The notes beneath the pieces are model-generated. The model made no database searches. It had not been told where the DNA came from and saw only the letters and a list, made by a program, of their open reading frames with translations. A program made the position numbers and the translations under genes. Shown here piece after piece: positions 60,102 through 64,000 of a stretch of DNA of 64,000 nucleotides. The stretch is from Terriglobales bacterium (GTDB lineage Bacteria > Acidobacteriota > Terriglobia > Terriglobales > Acidobacteriaceae), in contig DASRFG010000023.1 of assembly GCA_035651655.1 (NCBI GenBank), positions 496,001 to 560,000 of the forward strand, written 5' to 3'. Each line of letters begins with the position of its first letter. Within the stretch, counting starts at the first letter, position 1.

Positions 60102-60638
60102 ATGAATAGGTTCGACAAAGTCGTAGTGCTGGCGCTGCTGGGAATCGTGGCATCTGTCGCCGCGATGCACACTCACGCCAGGGCTGTTACTCGGTCCCAG
60201 GAGGGCGCGGGCCTGCCTGGAGAACCGGCCATCCGTATCCTTCAACCTGCGCCAGGTGAAAAGATAACCAGCAATTACGTGGACGTGCGCTTCGAACTGG
60301 CTCGCGCGGGGAGCGTGCCCGGAACTCCCAATTTTCAGATTCAACTTGACGACCACGATCCCGTGAAAACCAGTTCTACCGAACAGTCATTTACCGGATT
60401 GTTACCGGGTACTCACACCGTCTGGCTTCAGGTAGTAGATGCCAACAACACCCCCCTTGCCGGAACCCAGACCAGCGTTGAGTTCATAGTTCTGCCGCCC
60501 AAACCAGATCAGGCGGCCACGAATTCTCCTGCTGGGGGTACACCGGTCACCGATTCCAGCACCTCCTTGCCTTTATTAGCGATAATCGGTTTCGGAGTCC
60601 TGGCGGGCGGCATTACCTCGGCCATCCGCGCTCGCTAG
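60102..60638 (+). CDS. Secreted protein with possible C-terminal sortase-sorting tail
   Basis: A 178-residue protein from ATG 60102. It has an N-terminal signal peptide (MNRFDKVVVLALLGIVASV, cleavage near THARA) and a beta domain (about 45-130: IRILQPAPGEKITSNYVDVRF; LPGTHTVWLQVVDA). A Pro/Ala-rich spacer and a C-terminal tail follow: TPVTD (147-151), a hydrophobic run (LPLLAIIGFGVLAGGI) and basic AIRAR. This tripartite tail resembles sortase cell-wall sorting signals (LPxTG-like motif, hydrophobic segment, positive end), with TPVTD as a variant. A sortase gene starts 193 bp downstream. The pairing is inferred; the tail could simply be a membrane anchor. Confidence 0.65.
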   Translation: MNRFDKVVVLALLGIVASVAAMHTHARAVTRSQEGAGLPGEPAIRILQPAPGEKITSNYVDVRFELARAGSVPGTPNFQIQLDDHDPVKTSSTEQSFTGLLPGTHTVWLQVVDANNTPLAGTQTSVEFIVLPPKPDQAATNSPAGGTPVTDSSTSLPLLAIIGFGVLAGGITSAIRAR

Positions 60639-60830
60639 TAGTAACCTCGACACATCTTCTAACAGCAGCACTGGTGCGGTACTCTGGAATCTCGCATCTC
60701 ATAAAATGCCACTTTTTAGTCTGCTGAGGCCGCACGGCCCACCACTCTGGACAGCAAAGAGCAATGAGGCAGGAGAACAACCGGGAGAAGAGAATAATTC
60801 TGCCCTGATCTTTGCCGGAGGCGCACAAAT

Positions 60831-61472
60831 TTGGACATCAGAATAGAAAAGCTAAAGCGCTCCTGGCCGATTCTGCTGATCATGGCAGGAACCTTGCTTC
60901 TGGTTTACGTGTCCGCGCAGTACGGGCGGATGTACCTGGAGCAACGCCGGTTGGCGGCACGGTTCCACGAGCAACAGCAGCAAGTCGCGGCGTCGCAGGG
61001 GTCGCCAAAGAAAATCTCTGCTGAAGAGACACTCACACGCTTATACATTCCCGCCATTAAGCTGGATGCAGTGGTTGTTGAAGGAACCTCGCGGCATCAA
61101 CTGCTACTCGGCCCCGGCCACATGAAACAAACCCCGGCTCCGGGCGAGAACGGCAATTCGGTGATTACCGCTCATCGAGACACTTTCTTCCGTCACATTT
61201 ATGAACTGCACAAAGGTGACGTAATCGTCGTGCAGCGCGATGGCAAGGAGTACCACTACGAGGTGATGGGTAAGCGGATAGTTCAACCGGATGACGTTTC
61301 TGTGGTCAAAGCTAGCTCTGACGCGGAACTTACGCTGATCACCTGCTACCCGACTTACTATATTGGCCCGGCGCCCGAGCGACTGGTTGTGTTCTCGAAG
61401 TTGGCATCCGATTCGCCAGCCACCCCTGCGAAGTCTTCGCAGCAAGCGGCCACGATAGGCGAAGCTAAGTAA
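60831..61472 (+). CDS. Class D-type sortase
   Basis: A 213-residue transpeptidase of the sortase family. A TTG start at 60831 is chosen because GGAGG lies nine bases upstream. After a cytoplasmic stub, a transmembrane anchor covers about 13-30. The catalytic domain holds His115 (ITAHRD), Cys172 (LITCYPTYYIG) and Arg184 (APERLVVF), the full sortase triad. Sortases attach proteins to the envelope by cutting a C-terminal signal. In diderm bacteria they are uncommon and their acceptor is unclear. The putative substrate is the gene just upstream. The C-terminal tail is Ala/Ser/Pro-rich. Confidence 0.92.
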   Translation: MDIRIEKLKRSWPILLIMAGTLLLVYVSAQYGRMYLEQRRLAARFHEQQQQVAASQGSPKKISAEETLTRLYIPAIKLDAVVVEGTSRHQLLLGPGHMKQTPAPGENGNSVITAHRDTFFRHIYELHKGDVIVVQRDGKEYHYEVMGKRIVQPDDVSVVKASSDAELTLITCYPTYYIGPAPERLVVFSKLASDSPATPAKSSQQAATIGEAK

Positions 61473-61577
61473 GAGTACTGCACGCATCTCTTCCGGTCCT
61501 CCAGCCCGCAATACAGACCGCGGCAGCCGCGGCTGCTTTCGACAGTTCCAGATCTGTCCGCATTTACAATTGGCGTC

Positions 61578-62648
61578 GTGAAGAAGACCTGGGACGTGAT
61601 TGTCATCGGCGCAGGCGTCATTGGCGTTTCTCTCGCATGGATGTTGCGTAAGGAAGGGGCCGCAGTGCTGATTCTGGAGCGCAACCAGCCGGGACGTGAG
61701 GCTTCGCATGCCGCCGCTGGAATGCTCGCCTACTGTGATCCGCACATTCCTAAAGCGGTGCAGCCGTTGATCCGGGCCAGCGCTCGGCTTTATCCCGAAT
61801 TTGTCCATGAACTGCAGGACGAATCTGGCGAAAACGCCGACTTGCGGAGCGAGGGCGCCATCATTCTCGGCGCGCACGAGAAGTCCCTTTGTCCCGATGT
61901 AATCGCATTGGATGCGAAGCGACTGGAAGAACTCGAGCCCCATCTGGCCCATACTCCCCAAAAAGGAGAATTGTGGCCGGAGAAAAGCGTCGATCCTCGC
62001 GCTCTTTTTTCGGCAGTGCTGAAGGCTGCGAAACACCGAGGCGTAGATGTCTCGTCAGGTGAGCGAGTCACGGAGGTACTAGTAGAAGACGGGCGTGCCA
62101 CAGGTGTCTTGACCTCCAAGACACGCTTTGCCGGCAACAAGATGGTGAACTGTGCCGGAGCTTGGGCGACCGAGGTGAAATCACCGGTACGCCCCGTTCC
62201 GACCCGGCCTGTGAAAGGGCAGATGCTCAGTCTGGTTTGGCCAGATAGACAGCTTCTACGGCATGTAGTGCGAGCTCCGAATGTGTACTTGGTTCCGCGC
62301 AGCGATGGGCGAATTTTCGTGGGTACCACGGTAGAAGACGTCGGATTCGATAAGCGCACCGAGCCGGAGACAATTCAGCGCTTCCACCAGGCTGCTGCCA
62401 ATCTGATTCCCGAGCTGGGTCAGGCGCGCATGCTGGAAGATTGGGCGGGATTGCGGCCCGGCACCCCCGACGACATGCCTATCCTTGGCGAAACCGAACT
62501 TCCCGGATATTTTGTGGCGGCCGGCCATTTTCGCGACGGTATCTTACTGGCGCCAATCACTGCCAAGCTGATGACTCAGCTTTTAACTGGAGAGAAGTCT
62601 GAAATTGACATTGCTCCCTTCTCGCCGGCGAGGTTCGGCCTTCGTTAA
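61578..62648 (+). CDS. thiO: Glycine oxidase ThiO (FAD-dependent, thiamine pathway)
   Basis: A 356-residue flavoenzyme of the DAO family. The dinucleotide motif is VIVIGAGVIGVSLAWML (residues 7-23), followed by RNQPGREASHAAAGML (typical of ThiO). The C-terminal FAD region is PDDMPILGETELPGYFVAAGHFRDGILLAPITAKLM. It oxidises glycine to dehydroglycine, used to build the thiazole of thiamine. Other thi genes are not nearby. GTG 61578 is preceded by TACAAT seven bases upstream, so it may be leaderless; there is no ribosome-binding site. Sarcosine or other amino acids are possible alternative substrates. Confidence 0.92.
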   Translation: MKKTWDVIVIGAGVIGVSLAWMLRKEGAAVLILERNQPGREASHAAAGMLAYCDPHIPKAVQPLIRASARLYPEFVHELQDESGENADLRSEGAIILGAHEKSLCPDVIALDAKRLEELEPHLAHTPQKGELWPEKSVDPRALFSAVLKAAKHRGVDVSSGERVTEVLVEDGRATGVLTSKTRFAGNKMVNCAGAWATEVKSPVRPVPTRPVKGQMLSLVWPDRQLLRHVVRAPNVYLVPRSDGRIFVGTTVEDVGFDKRTEPETIQRFHQAAANLIPELGQARMLEDWAGLRPGTPDDMPILGETELPGYFVAAGHFRDGILLAPITAKLMTQLLTGEKSEIDIAPFSPARFGLR

Positions 62649-62762
62649 TCCGGAATGAGCGGCGACCAACCCAGCCTTGGCGTCGGTTTCCGGTATACTG
62701 ACGCACTCGGTAGGTGATTTAAAACGTTTCAGAGAAGTTAGAAGAACAAGGAAAAGGGGCCC

Positions 62763-64000
62763 ATGTCGAGTGCGGCAGTTGATTACGCGCGTCAGAACCA
62801 GCAGCGATTTTTGAGCGAACTCAAGGACTTGCTGCGGATCCCGAGTGTAAGTACCCTCCCCGATCATAAAGACGACGTCCGGCGGGCCGCTCAGTTTGTG
62901 GCCGATGAGATGAAGCGCATTGGCCTGGAGCATGTGCAAGTTATCTCAACCAGCGGTCATCCTTTGGTTTACGCTGATTGGCTGCACGCGGCAGGCAAGC
63001 CCACCGTTCTCTGCTACGGCCACTACGATGTCCAGCCGCCCGATCCCTTGGATGAGTGGAAGTCCCCACCCTTCGATCCCACCGAACGCAATCAGAACCT
63101 CTATGCTCGGGGCGCGGTGGACGACAAGGGCCAGATGTACATGCACTTGAAAGCCATCGAGTCGCTGATGAAGACCGGCAATGGCAAGCTGCCGATCAAC
63201 GTGAGATTGCTCATCGAGGGCGAGGAGGAAGTCGGCGGTGAATCCATCGCGGCCTACGTACGAGATCACCCCGACCGTCTGCGGGCGGACTTTGCTTTGA
63301 TCTCCGATACGGAAATGTTCGCCCCCGAGACGCCAACCTTGTGTGTCGGTCTACGCGGCATGGTCTATACCGAGGTAGAGGCCACCGGCGCCATGGTTGA
63401 TCTGCACTCGGGCATGTATGGCGGTGCCGCGCCCAATCCTTTCGAGGCGCTCGCCCGAATTATTTCCAAGCTCAAAGATGAAGACGGCAAGATTCTTATT
63501 CCCGGCTTCTACGATCGGGTGCAGAAGCCCAGCGCTGACGAACTTAAAGCCTGGGAGTCGCTGCCCTTCGACGAGGAGCATTATCGGCAGACTGAAGTTG
63601 GCTCCAAGGTACTAACCGGGGAACCGGGATATTCAGTCCTCTATCGGACTTGGGCGCGCCCTACCGTGGAAGTACATGGCGAACCGGGAGGGTTTACAGG
63701 AGCGGGCGCCAAGACCGTGATACCGGCGCGAGCCTCGGCAAAAATCTCCATGCGCCTGGTTCCCGACCAGCGCCCAGACGAGATATGGAAGCTCTTCAAC
63801 GACTACGTGCAATCCATTGTGCCTAAAGGGATCACCGTGAGGATCAAGCAGTGGAGCATGGCCGACCCGATCGTGATTCGCACTGACAGCGAGTACGTGA
63901 AGGCCGCAGCTCGAGCCATGCACGATGTGTTTAAGAAAGACACGGTTTACATCCGGTCCGGCGGTTCCATCCCCATCGTCGCCGACTTTGAGAAGTCGCT
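62763..64000 (+). CDS. M20-family metallopeptidase (dipeptidase), 3' end beyond the window
   Basis: The gene continues past the right edge; 412 residues are visible. ATG 62763 follows a purine-rich AAGGAAAAGGGG. The M20 metal-binding pattern is clear: CYGHYDVQPPD (His87, Asp89), NLYARGAVDDKGQ (bridging Asp) and IEGEEEVGGESI (Glu pair). The DWKSPPFDPTE-type stretch and the spacing suggest a dipeptidase/CNDP-like or Xaa-His type rather than an amidohydrolase. The enzyme is cytoplasmic by its lack of a signal peptide. A TATACT -10-like box lies at 62694-62699. Substrate unproven. Confidence 0.9.
   Translation, partial: MSSAAVDYARQNQQRFLSELKDLLRIPSVSTLPDHKDDVRRAAQFVADEMKRIGLEHVQVISTSGHPLVYADWLHAAGKPTVLCYGHYDVQPPDPLDEWKSPPFDPTERNQNLYARGAVDDKGQMYMHLKAIESLMKTGNGKLPINVRLLIEGEEEVGGESIAAYVRDHPDRLRADFALISDTEMFAPETPTLCVGLRGMVYTEVEATGAMVDLHSGMYGGAAPNPFEALARIISKLKDEDGKILIPGFYDRVQKPSADELKAWESLPFDEEHYRQTEVGSKVLTGEPGYSVLYRTWARPTVEVHGEPGGFTGAGAKTVIPARASAKISMRLVPDQRPDEIWKLFNDYVQSIVPKGITVRIKQWSMADPIVIRTDSEYVKAAARAMHDVFKKDTVYIRSGGSIPIVADFEKS

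Noticed and set aside
61104-62036. Long frame antisense to sortase and thiO
   Set aside because: It covers parts of two well-supported genes and has no recognisable domain.
62694-62699. TATACT before the M20 peptidase as a promoter
   Set aside because: No TG extension and no -35 match at proper spacing; too weak to list as a feature.
1-64000. CRISPR arrays, insertion sequences, rRNA
   Set aside because: No regularly spaced repeats, transposase domains or rRNA signature were seen on reading both strands.

Overview
The window looks like a chromosomal segment of a Gram-negative soil bacterium of the phylum Acidobacteriota (Terriglobia/Koribacter-like). This rests on gene content, not a database search: a VWFA-related secreted protein of the acidobacterial type, sortilin-like Asp-box exoproteins, a secreted regulatory-domain plus TPR protein, moderately high GC, GTG/TTG starts, and an outer-membrane TamA/TamB pair showing a diderm envelope. 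No rRNA, CRISPR array or intact insertion sequence was seen. One tRNA gene is present.

Layout. 1-8.3 kb: secreted proteins (two sortilin-like paralogues, a VWA protein, a TPR protein) around an active-looking diguanylate cyclase. 8.5-15.5 kb: a large HEAT-repeat protein, two unrelated phospholipase-C-family proteins, a GGDEF protein with a broken catalytic motif but an intact I-site, and a stand-alone receiver. 15.6-22.6 kb: a tamA-tamB pair for outer-membrane assembly. 22.8-32.6 kb: a glutaryl-CoA-dehydrogenase-like enzyme, leuS with a membrane protein, endonuclease IV, DAHP synthase with a beta-propeller protein, a bacilliredoxin and murB. 32.6-35.7 kb (minus strand): a CDF metal transporter, an OsmC-family protein, a glutaredoxin with an in-frame TGA, and an EamA transporter. 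35.8-48 kb: a periplasmic PPIase with an SDR, terC-aroB-menG, a Rieske membrane protein, a histidine kinase, the Tat genes with an M28 peptidase, and a C-terminal processing protease. 48-50 kb: an orphan Flp pilin and three receiver-only proteins. 50.2-53.7 kb: a segment bounded by a 20-bp repeat of the 3' end of tRNA-Ala, probably an island remnant. 53.7-64 kb: ribA, a DUF2520 dehydrogenase-like protein, a NUDIX hydrolase, a cold-shock protein, polX, a sortase with a putative substrate, thiO and a truncated M20 peptidase.

Main discovery. At 33555-33791 (minus strand) a glutaredoxin-like gene is intact except for a TGA exactly where the first Cys of the CxxC active site should be (U-P-P-C). 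A perfect 8-bp stem with a GGA loop begins 24 nt after the TGA, so the loop starts after 32 nt, as expected for a bacterial SECIS element. Ordinary annotation would miss this gene or call it a pseudogene. Further points of interest are the tRNA-bounded segment, the sortase/substrate pair, the GGDEF protein that looks like a c-di-GMP receptor, and a receiver family with a non-standard phosphorylation loop.
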